Below, piece by piece: positions 53,295 through 61,765 of a stretch of 64,000 nt of DNA. Below the pieces are notes generated by a model that worked only from the letters and a program-made list of their open reading frames with translations, was not told the DNA's origin and ran no database searches. The stretch's first letter is position 1, and the number at the start of each line of letters is the position of its first letter. A program made the translations under genes and the position numbers. Source of the DNA: an uncultured Aquabacterium sp. (GTDB lineage Bacteria; Pseudomonadota; Gammaproteobacteria; Burkholderiales; Burkholderiaceae_C); assembly GCF_947366995.1 (NCBI RefSeq), contig NZ_CANBCC010000011.1:1-64000 (forward strand). Direction: 5' to 3'.

Positions 53295-54051
53295 CCGTGC
53301 CCTTTTCGCCAACAATGGGGCTGTGTCGCGCGTCGCCGACCAGTTCGGAGTGCGACACTGCCCCGGTGAGGCTCCACTCGGGTGTCAGCCGGTAGAAGAG
53401 GGAAACGCCGAGGCGAACGTCCTTCAACCCGCCGCTCGGTGAATAGGCGGCCAGACCGCTGCGAGTCGACTGGGCGGCGGTGATGCCGAAGTACTCCTGC
53501 AGATGTTCGCCATTGGCCCACGTCGTGGCCAGCGTGGTCGCAACGCGCAGGGCCGGCGTCACAGTGGTGCTCCAGCTGGCGCCGACATCCACCAGCAGCC
53601 CCTTGCGGCTGTTGCCGCTGCCGTACCGCAGCGACGAACTGAAGGTCACCTGGCGCGCGGGGCTGAAGTTGTAGAAGGCGCCGATCTCCGGGCGAGGGTC
53701 GATGTCACCGAGCCCCTCCAGCACGGCGCTGCGCCGCTCCTTGCGGCCGAAGTCCGGCGTGATGCGCACCCCATATGCCTTGTCAGGGCTGGACGACGCG
53801 TTGTAGCCCACGCCATTGAGCCCGCCCGCAAAGAAACCGTTTGCCCACTGGTACTCGATGCTCGGCAACAGGCGCACGCGCACCTCGTCGGAACCCTGGT
53901 ACTCGCGGCCCACCAGCACCGCCGCGCCCGCGATGCCGCCCTCCGGTGCACCGGGTGGGGTGACACGCCGATAAAACTCCGATTGCGCATGCGCCAGGTT
54001 GCCCAGGCCAACGAGGAGAAGGGCGGAAAGGAGGTGGCCAGTGACTTTCAT
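53260..54051 (-). CDS. MipA/OmpV-family outer-membrane protein
   Basis: 263-residue predicted outer-membrane barrel with a signal peptide (1-22, ending LAHAQ). Family features include GGIAGAAVLVGREYQGSDEVRVRLLPSIEYQW, split by strands, the internal GAFYNFSPARQVTFSSSLRYG, and the C-terminal GTVTGVLAVGYSF with terminal Phe. MipA in E. coli scaffolds murein synthesis, while OmpV-like relatives are osmoregulated or host-interacting; the role here is unknown. The ATG at 54051 gives a clean signal peptide. The gene is monocistronic and converges on the heptose operon. Confidence 0.9.
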   Translation of the reverse strand: MKVTGHLLSALLLVGLGNLAHAQSEFYRRVTPPGAPEGGIAGAAVLVGREYQGSDEVRVRLLPSIEYQWANGFFAGGLNGVGYNASSSPDKAYGVRITPDFGRKERRSAVLEGLGDIDPRPEIGAFYNFSPARQVTFSSSLRYGSGNSRKGLLVDVGASWSTTVTPALRVATTLATTWANGEHLQEYFGITAAQSTRSGLAAYSPSGGLKDVRLGVSLFYRLTPEWSLTGAVSHSELVGDARHSPIVGEKGTVTGVLAVGYSF

Positions 54052-54266
54052 GATCTTGTCTTTCCGGGTGGCAGACGGCCAGTGGCCCAACATGCGGGCG
54101 TGAATGAATGGTCGCATCGCGACCGACGGGTCATATTAACCTGACTGCCGTGAGAAGGAGGGATTCGACACAGCCCGGCATTCTCCGCAAGGGCCGCCCC
54201 GGTGTCGTGAGCGACCCCTTCGCCGTATGATCAAAAACGCCGGCCCTTCCTGCCCTCGCCATCCCG

Positions 54267-54731
54267 ATGCCCATGACACCACCTGAATCGACCGACGCCC
54301 CGGAAGCCCTCGCCTGGAGCGACGCATTCCTGCTGGGCTTCGACCCGATGGACCATCTCCACGAGGAATTTGTCGACATCGCGGGGCGTCTGCAGGCCGC
54401 CGAGGACGCGGCCTTGCCCGTGCTGCTGGACGAGATGGCCCGCCACCTCGAGCAGCACTTCCAGATGGAAGACAAGTGGATGGAGGAGACCGACTTCCCG
54501 CCCCGAGGCTGCCACATGGACGAGCACGCCGCCGTGCTGAAGTCCGTGCACGAAGTGCAGGCCGAGTTGGCCGCGGGGAACGTCGAACTCTGCCGTGATC
54601 TGGTCGATCACCTGGCCACGTGGTTCCCCGGCCATGCCGACCACCTGGATTCGGCCCTGGCGCACTGGATGTCCAAGCGCCGCTTCGGCGGCAAGCCTGT
54701 GGTGCTGCGTCGCGGCCTGACCTTGCGCTGA
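54267..54731 (+). CDS. Bacteriohemerythrin
   Basis: 154-residue soluble hemerythrin with a di-iron site in a four-helix bundle. The pattern WSDAFLLGFDPMDHLHEEFVDI, HLEQHFQMEDKWMEE, HMDEHAAVL and GHADHLDSAL supplies the His and acidic ligands. It lacks attached signalling domains, so it probably binds or senses O2 or NO. ATG 54267 or 54273 could be used, and neither has a clear ribosome binding site. It is a single gene, about 120 bp upstream of the MarR gene. Confidence 0.88.
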   Translation: MPMTPPESTDAPEALAWSDAFLLGFDPMDHLHEEFVDIAGRLQAAEDAALPVLLDEMARHLEQHFQMEDKWMEETDFPPRGCHMDEHAAVLKSVHEVQAELAAGNVELCRDLVDHLATWFPGHADHLDSALAHWMSKRRFGGKPVVLRRGLTLR

Positions 54732-54802
54732 CGCTCCAGCGGGCGCAAGACGCACAGTTTCTCCACCCCGCGACAGCGCTTCCCCGCGACATCGAACCCG
54801 CA

Positions 54803-54830
54803 TATACTTCGCATGCGAAATAAATGCGAA
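54803..54830 (+). promoter_or_regulatory. Promoter and palindromic operator of the marR gene
   Basis: A TATACT -10-like box (54803-54808) runs into the perfect 12-bp palindrome TTCGCATGCGAA (54808-54819). A third half site ATGCGAA follows at 54824-54830. Placement over the start point fits autorepression by the MarR protein. The ATG at 54824 lies in this element, which favours the downstream GTG as the start. No good -35 box is seen. Confidence 0.55.
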
Positions 54831-54850
54831 CCCTGTCCGGAGTGCGCCTC

Positions 54851-55309
54851 GTGGCCCAGAAGCCCCGTCTGATCTTCCTGCTCAACACCGCCCAGCGCCA
54901 CCTGCAACAGTGGATGGCAGGGCGTCAGGCGCAACTTGCCGAGCAACTGGGCGCGACCGTGCCGACGCCCGCGCAGGCGGGCGCGCTCTTCATGCTGGCG
55001 AAAAGCGACGGTGCCACCATGGGCGAACTGGCGCAGGCACTCGACCTCGAGCCGCCCGCCGTGTCCGGTCTGGTGCAGCGCATTGAGGCGATGGGGTGGG
55101 CCGAACGGCGCGCCTGTCCGGACGACCGCCGCACACAGCGCGTCTGGCTGCGCCCGCCGGGGCAGGCCCTGTTGCCCGCGCTGCGCGAAGGCACGGCGCG
55201 CGTCAACCGTGCACTGGCCACCGGCTTCACCGACGACGAACTCGCGACCGTGGTGCGCTGGCTGGAGCACGTCCGCCGCCTGCCGTTTCCTCACGACCAG
55301 GAATCCTGA
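54851..55309 (+). CDS. MarR-family transcriptional regulator
   Basis: 152-residue winged-helix repressor. The domain runs from TPAQAGALFML through ATMGELAQALDLEPPAVSGLVQRIEAMGWAERR (shown in parts) to DDRRTQRVWL, the beta-wing of MarR proteins. The GTG at 54851 is chosen because GGAG lies 9 bp upstream; an ATG at 54824 lies in the operator. It is followed within 2 bp by the alpha/beta-hydrolase gene, so they form an operon that the protein probably represses through the palindrome upstream. Ligand unknown. Confidence 0.87.
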   Translation: MAQKPRLIFLLNTAQRHLQQWMAGRQAQLAEQLGATVPTPAQAGALFMLAKSDGATMGELAQALDLEPPAVSGLVQRIEAMGWAERRACPDDRRTQRVWLRPPGQALLPALREGTARVNRALATGFTDDELATVVRWLEHVRRLPFPHDQES

Positions 55310-55310
55310 C

Positions 55311-56189
55311 ATGTCCACCCCTGTTCAAGCCCCTGAGCGGGTCGAGATCACCTGCGCGGACGGCACTGTGCTGGCCGGCCACTTCGTCACCGCGGCGCCC
55401 GGTGTGGACACCGGCCGCCCGCTGCCGGTGCTGGTGTGCCCGGCCACCGGCGTGCGCCAACAGTTCTACCTGCGCTTCGCCGCCTGGCTGGCCGAGCACG
55501 GTCACGATGTGCTCGTGTTCGACTACCGCGGCGTGGGTCTGTCGCTGCAGGGGCCGCTGAAAACCTGCCGCGCAACGCTGGCCGAATGGGGGCAGCAGGA
55601 CCAGGTGGCCGCGCTCGACTGGCTGCTGGCGCGCACCGGCCAGCCTCAAGTGCTGCTGGTGGGGCACAGCGCAGGCGGGCAGATGATCGGGCTGTTGCCC
55701 AACCACGACCGCATCGCAAGGGTGGTGGGCGTGGCGGCCTCGACAGGCTGGTTCAAGGGGATGCGGCCGGGCTTCCGGATGCAGGCCAATCTGGCGTTCA
55801 GGGCCTTCATTCCGCTCGGCATCCGGCTCAAGGGCTATGCCCCGTGTTCGCGCCTGGGCCTGGGTGAAGACCTGCCCGCTGCGGTCGCCACGCAGTGGGG
55901 ACAGTGGTGTGCGGCAGGCGGCTATGCCACCAATGCGGTCAAGCGCCAGCCCGATCGGGATTTCCATGCGGCGGTCCGCACGCCCGTGACGGTGTTCCAT
56001 GCCACCGACGACGACATTGCCACACCGGCCACGGTGGCCGACCTGATGCGCACCTGGCCCCAGGCCGACAAGCGGGTCGTGCGTGTCTCCCCGCGCGAGC
56101 ATGGGCTGAAGGCCATCGGCCACATCAACTGGTTCCGCTCGTCGCACCAGGCGCTGTGGCCGCTGATCGGGCAGGCGCTGCGGGGCTGA
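55311..56189 (+). CDS. Alpha/beta-hydrolase fold protein
   Basis: 292-residue hydrolase. The core has VLVCPATGVRQQFYLRFAAW (oxyanion region), the nucleophile elbow VGHSAGGQ and a final His in the segment HGLKAIGHINWF. It belongs to the group of uncharacterised YheT/COG4757-like alpha/beta hydrolases. Substrate unknown. Co-transcription with the MarR gene suggests its substrate or product controls the operon. No signal peptide. Confidence 0.86.
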   Translation: MSTPVQAPERVEITCADGTVLAGHFVTAAPGVDTGRPLPVLVCPATGVRQQFYLRFAAWLAEHGHDVLVFDYRGVGLSLQGPLKTCRATLAEWGQQDQVAALDWLLARTGQPQVLLVGHSAGGQMIGLLPNHDRIARVVGVAASTGWFKGMRPGFRMQANLAFRAFIPLGIRLKGYAPCSRLGLGEDLPAAVATQWGQWCAAGGYATNAVKRQPDRDFHAAVRTPVTVFHATDDDIATPATVADLMRTWPQADKRVVRVSPREHGLKAIGHINWFRSSHQALWPLIGQALRG

Positions 56190-56193
56190 GCCC

Positions 56194-58350
56194 TCACGTC
56201 ACGATCGCCACCGTGCTGGCGAACACCGGCTCGAGTGCAGCCCGCGCTGCCACATCGAAGCCCAGGGCTTGGCCTTGCACCATGGCCAGCGCCTCCGCCG
56301 ACAGACGCAGCGATGGCGAGCCCGTCTCGTGCAGCCAGAGCAGGTAGCTCGCCCAGGCCTTGATGGTGCTGCCCAGCCGCACGGTGGCCTCGTCCAGGGC
56401 GCGCTGCACGTCGTCGCTCAGGTCGAGGGCCGTCAGGGCACGAAGCGTCTGGCGCAGGCCTTGTCGGTGCACGGCGGCGGCGTTGAAGCCGGACACCAGT
56501 TCCTCGGGGGTAGGGGTGTGCGGCACGAAGGATGCAACGTCCAGGCAGTCGTACATCACCTGCGACGCAACCCGCACCGGCGCCCGGGAGGCACAGAAGC
56601 GAAGATCCGGCGCCGCGTCGGCATACACCGTGCCTGTTCCGCCCCATCCGGCCGCCACCATGGGCCGCACGGTGTGCAGGGCTGGCATGCCGTCGGTCTT
56701 GTCTGCCTCGGCGCGCTCGATCACCAGCAGCAGGTTGGTCTCGTCCGTCACCAGTTGGTAGCGCTCGGCCAGGCCGCGGGCGGCGTCGCGGTCGGGCGTC
56801 AGGCCGATCTCGCGCGCGGCCACCAGGCGCGCCACCAGGTCGTCCTGGCGCACCGACAGCGCGGCGTGCATCGCAGGCAATTCGGTCACCTTCAGCGCGG
56901 GGGCCTGGGCGGGTGGCGCGGGCAAGCGCAGGAAGACATGCAGGGTCTCGCCAGCCACCACGCGACTCGGCACCGGGCTGCACCACAGCGGCGTGGCATC
57001 GGCCAGGACGCGCGGCTGCACCGGCCAGGCCAGTCGGATGCGGGCAAGCAGGCGCTGCACGGCCGCGGCCATGTCCTCGTGGGGTGTGGCGAACTCGCAG
57101 GCGCCGCCGGTGGCTTCGGCCATCTCGCGCAGCAGGCTCTCCGCCGGGGCGCTGCCCACGCCCAGGGCATAGACGCGGTGGCCGCTGCGGCGCGCGTCGT
57201 CCACGATGCGCTGCGCATCCCACACCTCGCCATCGGTTATCAACAGCACGTCGGCCTCGGCCGCGCCATGCACGGGCTCCATCGGCAGGGCAAATGTGTC
57301 CTGCAGTGCCTCGGCCAGCTCGGTGCCGCCCAGGTCGGCCTCCAGCGCGTCGATGTGTTTGCGCAGGGTGGCCACATGGCGCGGCGTGCCCGCCACGGGC
57401 CGCAGCCCCCGCTCGGTGTGGCTGCCGAAGCGGCTGAACGACACCTGGTCGTCGGGCGTGAGCCGCGCGGCGAGCGGGCGCAGGGCCGCACGCGCCTGGT
57501 CCATGCTGTCGCCGGCCATCGAGCCCGAGCAGTCCACCAGCATCTTCAGCCGCAGCGGTGTGGGGGCCTGGGCCGGCAGTGCGGGGCAATAGCTGGCAAT
57601 CAACGCGGTGTGGCCCGCGCCGCTGCGGGCATCGGGCCCGGCCAGCGCGAACGAGTGGCCCGCCAGCCCCTCCAGCAGCAGCACGAAATCGCGGTCGAGC
57701 CAGGCCCGGCCCCGCAGCGACACCGTCACGGCGTGGCCGTCGTGTTGCTGGGTGATTGCGTGCGTGGGGCTGCCGATGCGGGCGCGTGCCACCGCACCGC
57801 GCAGCGTGACCGAGAGGCGGAACCCATGCTCGGCCATGAGATCGGAGGAGGGCACCTGATCGGGTTTGAGTCCGCCCTGGCCGACGGCGTCACCGTAGCG
57901 GGGCGCGATGGTGGTCGGCACCACCAGGCGGATGCGGTCCTGCTCGAAGGCCAGCATCTGCGCATAGCGCAGCTCGACGACGGCCTCCTCACCTGGCTTC
58001 AGGCTGCCCAGCGCCGCGCTGAACAGGTTGCCCTCGACCTTTTCAACCATCACGGGCGCGTCACCGCTTTCCACGGCGTCCTCGTAACGGTCGCGGGCGT
58101 CCTGGCGCGCCATGACCTGACCGCTCATGCGCTGGCCACCGAGCGTGGCCTCCAGGCCCGTCAGCACGGCACCCCACGCCAGCGGGAAGGTGTAGACCAC
58201 CTCCATGTTCTCGGCCGTGGTGTTGCGGAAGGCCTGCCGCAGCGTCATCGTCAGCAGCAGCCCGTCGAGCTCGCCCTGGGCCTGCACCGATTGCAGCACC
58301 GGCGCCGCAAACCCGCCGCGGGTGCTCAGGGTGGGGTGTTCAGTCTTCAT
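56194..58350 (-). CDS. VIT and VWA domain protein
   Basis: 718-residue protein with an N-terminal vault/inter-alpha-trypsin (VIT) domain at about 10-135 (ENMEVVYTFPLAWGAVLTGLEA; VEGNLFSAALGSLKPGEEAVVELRY, given in parts). A von Willebrand A domain follows at about 265-440. Its metal site begins DCSGSM (273-278), and VLLITDGEVWD carries a later acidic residue. The C-terminal third is helical. No signal peptide is seen, so it is probably cytoplasmic. Function is not known for bacterial VIT-VWA proteins. The start overlaps the end of the merR gene by 11 bp, so the pair is an operon. Confidence 0.87.
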   Translation of the reverse strand: MKTEHPTLSTRGGFAAPVLQSVQAQGELDGLLLTMTLRQAFRNTTAENMEVVYTFPLAWGAVLTGLEATLGGQRMSGQVMARQDARDRYEDAVESGDAPVMVEKVEGNLFSAALGSLKPGEEAVVELRYAQMLAFEQDRIRLVVPTTIAPRYGDAVGQGGLKPDQVPSSDLMAEHGFRLSVTLRGAVARARIGSPTHAITQQHDGHAVTVSLRGRAWLDRDFVLLLEGLAGHSFALAGPDARSGAGHTALIASYCPALPAQAPTPLRLKMLVDCSGSMAGDSMDQARAALRPLAARLTPDDQVSFSRFGSHTERGLRPVAGTPRHVATLRKHIDALEADLGGTELAEALQDTFALPMEPVHGAAEADVLLITDGEVWDAQRIVDDARRSGHRVYALGVGSAPAESLLREMAEATGGACEFATPHEDMAAAVQRLLARIRLAWPVQPRVLADATPLWCSPVPSRVVAGETLHVFLRLPAPPAQAPALKVTELPAMHAALSVRQDDLVARLVAAREIGLTPDRDAARGLAERYQLVTDETNLLLVIERAEADKTDGMPALHTVRPMVAAGWGGTGTVYADAAPDLRFCASRAPVRVASQVMYDCLDVASFVPHTPTPEELVSGFNAAAVHRQGLRQTLRALTALDLSDDVQRALDEATVRLGSTIKAWASYLLWLHETGSPSLRLSAEALAMVQGQALGFDVAARAALEPVFASTVAIVT

Positions 58351-58753
58351 GGTCTTCCTCCTGAATGTCTTGCCATGCAGCCAGCACGGCCCTGGCCAGT
58401 GCGCGCAGCTGCTCGGGGGTGGCCTGCGCGGCGTCGGGCGACACCTGCAGCTCGATGCCCGGCGCGATGCGGATGTGGCTGCGCACCTCGACGGCGCCAA
58501 AGGCGTGCGGGCGCGGGGGCACCGCAGGCGGCTCGCCCGACAGCACCTCGCGGATGCGCTCCAGCGAGATGCCTGCCTCGGTGAGCTGCCGGATGCGCAG
58601 CAGCGTGTCGAGGTGGGAGGACAGGTAGTGCGCGCCGCGCTTTTCCCCCTCCGGGCGGGCCAGCAGGCCCTTCTGGATGTAGTAGCGCACCGTGCGCCGG
58701 GAGCAGCCGGACAGGGTGCTGAGCTCGTCGAGGGTGAAGGTTTGCGTCGTCAC
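58340..58753 (-). CDS. MerR-family regulator paired with the VIT-VWA gene
   Basis: 137-residue regulator with a MerR winged helix (TFTLDELSTLSGCSRRTVRYYIQ, listed here by ends FTLDELSTLSG and RRTVRYYIQ) and a shorter C-terminal region without the Cys metal loop. It lies upstream of the VIT-VWA gene and overlaps it. The GTG at 58753 gives the expected N terminus; ATGs at 58774 and 58783 are alternatives with no ribosome binding site. Effector unknown; direct control of the VIT-VWA operon is inferred from the arrangement. Confidence 0.82.
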   Translation of the reverse strand: MTTQTFTLDELSTLSGCSRRTVRYYIQKGLLARPEGEKRGAHYLSSHLDTLLRIRQLTEAGISLERIREVLSGEPPAVPPRPHAFGAVEVRSHIRIAPGIELQVSPDAAQATPEQLRALARAVLAAWQDIQEEDHED

Positions 58754-58759
58754 GCCACC

Positions 58760-58789
58760 AATATATGACACCATGACTGACATTTGCAA
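58760..58789 (-). promoter_or_regulatory. Possible promoter of the merR/VIT-VWA operon
   Basis: On the minus strand TTGCAA (58789-58784) and TATATT (58765-58760) are 18 bp apart, in an AT-rich patch containing two TGTCA direct repeats. If this is the promoter, the GTG at 58753 lies at about the transcription start, so either the mRNA is leaderless or another promoter is used. Confidence 0.35.
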
Positions 58790-58949
58790 GTGTCTTAAAA
58801 CGCAGGTGAGCGCAGTGCATATCCACCGTATGGACGATGAGTCACGCATCCGGAGGCTCATCGCATGAGCCTATCGGCCGGCATGATCGCGCTTCGGCAA
58901 GCCGGCCATGCCCGGCGGCTGTCTCACGTCACTGCCCTCGTTCCACTCC

Positions 58950-59324
58950 ATGAAGAACTCGATCGACAACCACGTCCTGCGCGAAGAACTGATCCGCCAC
59001 GGTTTTCAAGACATCACGAGCGTGAACCGCAGCACCAAGTCGTGGCGGCTGAAGCATCCGGCGATGACGCACTGGGTTTCCGTCAAGCTCGCGGCAGACC
59101 CGTCTCGTGCGATGACGTCCGATCCGCTCGTCCTTCACCCGGATGACGCGGATCGACTCAAGTCGGCCATGCCGTTGCCCGGTGTGTCCGTAGGGGACAA
59201 GCCCTACAAAGGCAGCAGCACCAAGTACGACGGTGTGCCGGGCTGGGCATTTTCCGTTGAGAGCGTCGACGCCCTGGGCCGTGCCTTGGGCGTGCTGATG
59301 CCAGGCGGCAGCGCCTCGGCGTGA
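58950..59324 (+). CDS. Hypothetical protein
   Basis: 124-residue protein from ATG 58950; family not recognised. It is hydrophilic with a mixed alpha/beta look, containing LREELIRHGFQDITSVNR, MTHWVSVKLAADPSR and GWAFSVESVDALGRAL. Codon use resembles its neighbours, which supports a real gene. It stands alone 90 bp before hsdM. The preceding 196 bp holds an imperfect GGCCGGC/GCCGGCC hairpin and no other gene. Confidence 0.55.
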   Translation: MKNSIDNHVLREELIRHGFQDITSVNRSTKSWRLKHPAMTHWVSVKLAADPSRAMTSDPLVLHPDDADRLKSAMPLPGVSVGDKPYKGSSTKYDGVPGWAFSVESVDALGRALGVLMPGGSASA

Positions 59325-59415
59325 GCCTCACGGCGCCCATGTCGCCACCAGGAAGAAGATCACCTCCACTGGCATACTTGATCGGTTTTGCCTGTGAAAG
59401 ACGTCCGGTTTCCGT

Positions 59416-61161
59416 ATGAATCAACAAGCCCTGTCCGCCTTCATCTGGTCGGTCGCCGACCTCCTGCGTGGGGACTACAAGCAGTCCGATTACGGCAAGG
59501 TGATCCTTCCTTTCACGGTCCTGCGGCGCCTCGACTGCGTGCTCGAAGCCACCAAGCCCGCCGTGCTGGCCGAGCTGGAGGCGAAGTCCCGACTGGGCGT
59601 GAACCCCGAGCCGTTTCTGCTGCGCAAATCGGGCCACAGGTTCTACAACCAGTCGCCGCTCGACATGCCCAAGCTGCTGGGCGACCCCGACAACATCGCC
59701 CACAACCTGTTCACCTACGTGCAGGGCTTTTCGGCCGATGTTCGGGACATCTTCGACCACTTCGAATTCCAGGCGCAGACCGAGCGCCTCGCCAAGGCCG
59801 GCCTGCTCTACCAGGTGGCCGAGAAGTTTGCCCAGATCGACCTGCACCCCGACAAGGTCAGCAACGCCCAGATGGGCCTGGTCTTCGAAGAGCTGATCCG
59901 CAAGTTCGCTGAAATCTCCAACGAGACCGCCGGGGAGCACTTCACCCCGCGCGAGGTGATCCGCCTGATGGTGGACCTCATCTTCATCGAAGACAACGAC
60001 GTGCTGAGCCAGCCCGGCGTGGTGCGTACCCTGTACGACCCGACGGCGGGCACGGGCGGCATGCTGAGCGTGGCCGGCGAATACCTCGCCGCCATGAACC
60101 CGAACGCCCGCCTGACGGTGTACGGCCAGGAGCTGAACCCCGAGTCGCACGCTATCTGCAAGGCCGACATGCTCATCAAGGGGCAGGACGTGGCCAACAT
60201 CGCCTTTGGCAACACGCTGAGCGACGACGGCCACCCGCACATGAAGTTCGACTACATGCTGGCCAACCCGCCCTTTGGTGTGGAGTGGAAAAAGGTCGAA
60301 AAAGAAGTCCGCAAGGAACACGAGCAGCGCGGCTTTGACGGCCGCTTTGGCCCCGGCCTGCCGCGCGTGTCGGATGGCTCCATGCTGTTCCTGCTGCACC
60401 TAATCAGCAAGATGCGCCCCGCCAAAGACGGCGGCAGCCGTTTCGGCATCGTCCTCAACGGCTCGCCCCTGTTCACGGGCGGGGCCGGGAGTGGTGAAAG
60501 TGAGATCCGCCGCTACGTGCTGGAGAACGACCTGGTCGAGGCCATCGTGGGCCTGCCCAACGACATGTTCTACAACACGGGCATCGGCACCTATGTCTGG
60601 ATCATCAGCAACCGCAAGCCGGCCGCCCGCCAGGGCCAGGTACAGCTGATCGACGCCAGCGGCATGTGGCAGAAGATGCGCAAGAGCCTGGGCAGCAAGC
60701 GCAAGGAACTGAGCGACGCCCACATCGAGCGCATCACCCAGCTGTTCGGTCGCTTTGAAGAAGCCAGCGACGAAGACGGCAAGCCCATCAGCCGCATCTT
60801 TGCCAACGAGGCCTTTGGCTACCACACCATCACCGTGGAGCGCCCGCTGCGCGATGCCGAGGGCAAGGTGGCTCTGTTCGAGAAGGGCAAGCAAAAAGGC
60901 AAGCCCCAGCCCGACTCCAGCCTGCGTGACACCGAGAACGTGCCCCTGACCGAAGACGTGGGCGAGTATTTTCAGCGCGAGGTGCTGCCCCATGCGCCCG
61001 ACGCCTGGATCGACCCGGACAAGACCAAGGTCGGCTACGAGATCCCGTTCAACCGGCACTTCTATGTGTTCAAGCCACCGCGCCCGCTGGCCGAGATCGA
61101 TGCCGACCTCAAGCGCACCACTGACCGCATCCTGGACATGATCAAGGGGTTGTCAGCCTGA
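59416..61161 (+). CDS. hsdM: Type I restriction-modification methyltransferase subunit
   Basis: 581-residue N6-adenine methyltransferase. The N-terminal helical domain is typical ([20 protein letters not shown]). The SAM motif I is [10 protein letters not shown], and catalytic motif IV is NPPFGVEW (NPPF). Other family segments are [12 protein letters not shown] and [18 protein letters not shown]. The length is larger than EcoKI HsdM and fits type I subgroups with a C-terminal extension. It should form a complex with HsdS, and modify DNA at the sequence HsdS selects. The partner hsdS lies 1.4 kb downstream beyond two inserted genes. Confidence 0.95.
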   Translation: MNQQALSAFIWSVADLLRGDYKQSDYGKVILPFTVLRRLDCVLEATKPAVLAELEAKSRLGVNPEPFLLRKSGHRFYNQSPLDMPKLLGDPDNIAHNLFTYVQGFSADVRDIFDHFEFQAQTERLAKAGLLYQVAEKFAQIDLHPDKVSNAQMGLVFEELIRKFAEISNETAGEHFTPREVIRLMVDLIFIEDNDVLSQPGVVRTLYDPTAGTGGMLSVAGEYLAAMNPNARLTVYGQELNPESHAICKADMLIKGQDVANIAFGNTLSDDGHPHMKFDYMLANPPFGVEWKKVEKEVRKEHEQRGFDGRFGPGLPRVSDGSMLFLLHLISKMRPAKDGGSRFGIVLNGSPLFTGGAGSGESEIRRYVLENDLVEAIVGLPNDMFYNTGIGTYVWIISNRKPAARQGQVQLIDASGMWQKMRKSLGSKRKELSDAHIERITQLFGRFEEASDEDGKPISRIFANEAFGYHTITVERPLRDAEGKVALFEKGKQKGKPQPDSSLRDTENVPLTEDVGEYFQREVLPHAPDAWIDPDKTKVGYEIPFNRHFYVFKPPRPLAEIDADLKRTTDRILDMIKGLSA

Positions 61162-61199
61162 CGTCAGCGGCGTACATTCTCCATTCGCGAATAGCGAAT
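61150..61199 (+). promoter_or_regulatory. Promoter and inverted-repeat operator of the nested HTH/nucleotidyltransferase pair
   Basis: TTGTCA (61150-61155) and TACATT (61173-61178) have a 17-bp spacer, a good sigma-70 match that starts inside the hsdM 3' end. A perfect inverted repeat ATTCGC-GAATA-GCGAAT (61183-61199) lies over the predicted start point, 22 bp before the HTH gene. This is the layout of an autorepressed antitoxin-type operon. Confidence 0.6.
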
Positions 61200-61221
61200 A
61201 TCTGCCGCAGTCCCCCAGCAC

Positions 61222-61761
61222 ATGGCCCGATCCAACCCCCAAATTGCGCTGCGCCCCCAAGACCTGGTGGTGCTGCTGCGCCTATCGCTTGAGGCCGGTG
61301 CCGCGCCTTCCTATGCCACCTTGTCGGCCGAGTTGAGCCTGACCGCCTCCGAGATCCACGCGGCGGTTGACCGCGCGGTGACCGCGCAACTGGCTCGCAA
61401 AGACGAGCGCGGTAAACCCCGCGTGGTGTTGGAGGCCTTGCGCCTGTTCGTCCAGCACGGCGCGCGCTACTGCTTTCCGGCCACCCGGGGTGAACTCACT
61501 CGGGGCATGCCCACCTTGTACGCGGCCCCACCGTTGAAGGACAAGATCGTCCAGCCCAACGAGCCGGTGCCCGTGTGGCCCAGCAAGGTGGGCACCGTGC
61601 GGGGCATGGCCTTCACCCCGCTGTACCCCACCGTGCCTGAAGCTGCACAGCGCAACCCGGCGCTGTATGCCTTGCTCGTGCTGGTGGACGCCATTCGGGG
61701 CGGCAGCCCACGCGAGCGGGCCCTGGCCATTCAGATGCTCGATGAGCAGTGGGCAGGCTGA
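61222..61761 (+). CDS. Winged-helix protein, AbiEi-like antitoxin candidate
   Basis: 179-residue protein with a predicted N-terminal helix-turn-helix/winged helix (about 10-75: PQDLVVLLRLSL, TYATLSAELSL-like SYATLSAELSLTASEI) and a C-terminal domain (PATRGELTRGMPTLYAAPPL). It sits directly before a DxD nucleotidyltransferase gene, as AbiEi antitoxins do. I did not recognise a closer family, so the name is by arrangement. The gene has its own promoter-like element and inverted repeat. It is 61 bp past hsdM, with the next gene starting 5 bp after its stop. Confidence 0.7.
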   Translation: MARSNPQIALRPQDLVVLLRLSLEAGAAPSYATLSAELSLTASEIHAAVDRAVTAQLARKDERGKPRVVLEALRLFVQHGARYCFPATRGELTRGMPTLYAAPPLKDKIVQPNEPVPVWPSKVGTVRGMAFTPLYPTVPEAAQRNPALYALLVLVDAIRGGSPRERALAIQMLDEQWAG

Positions 61762-61765
61762 GGCC

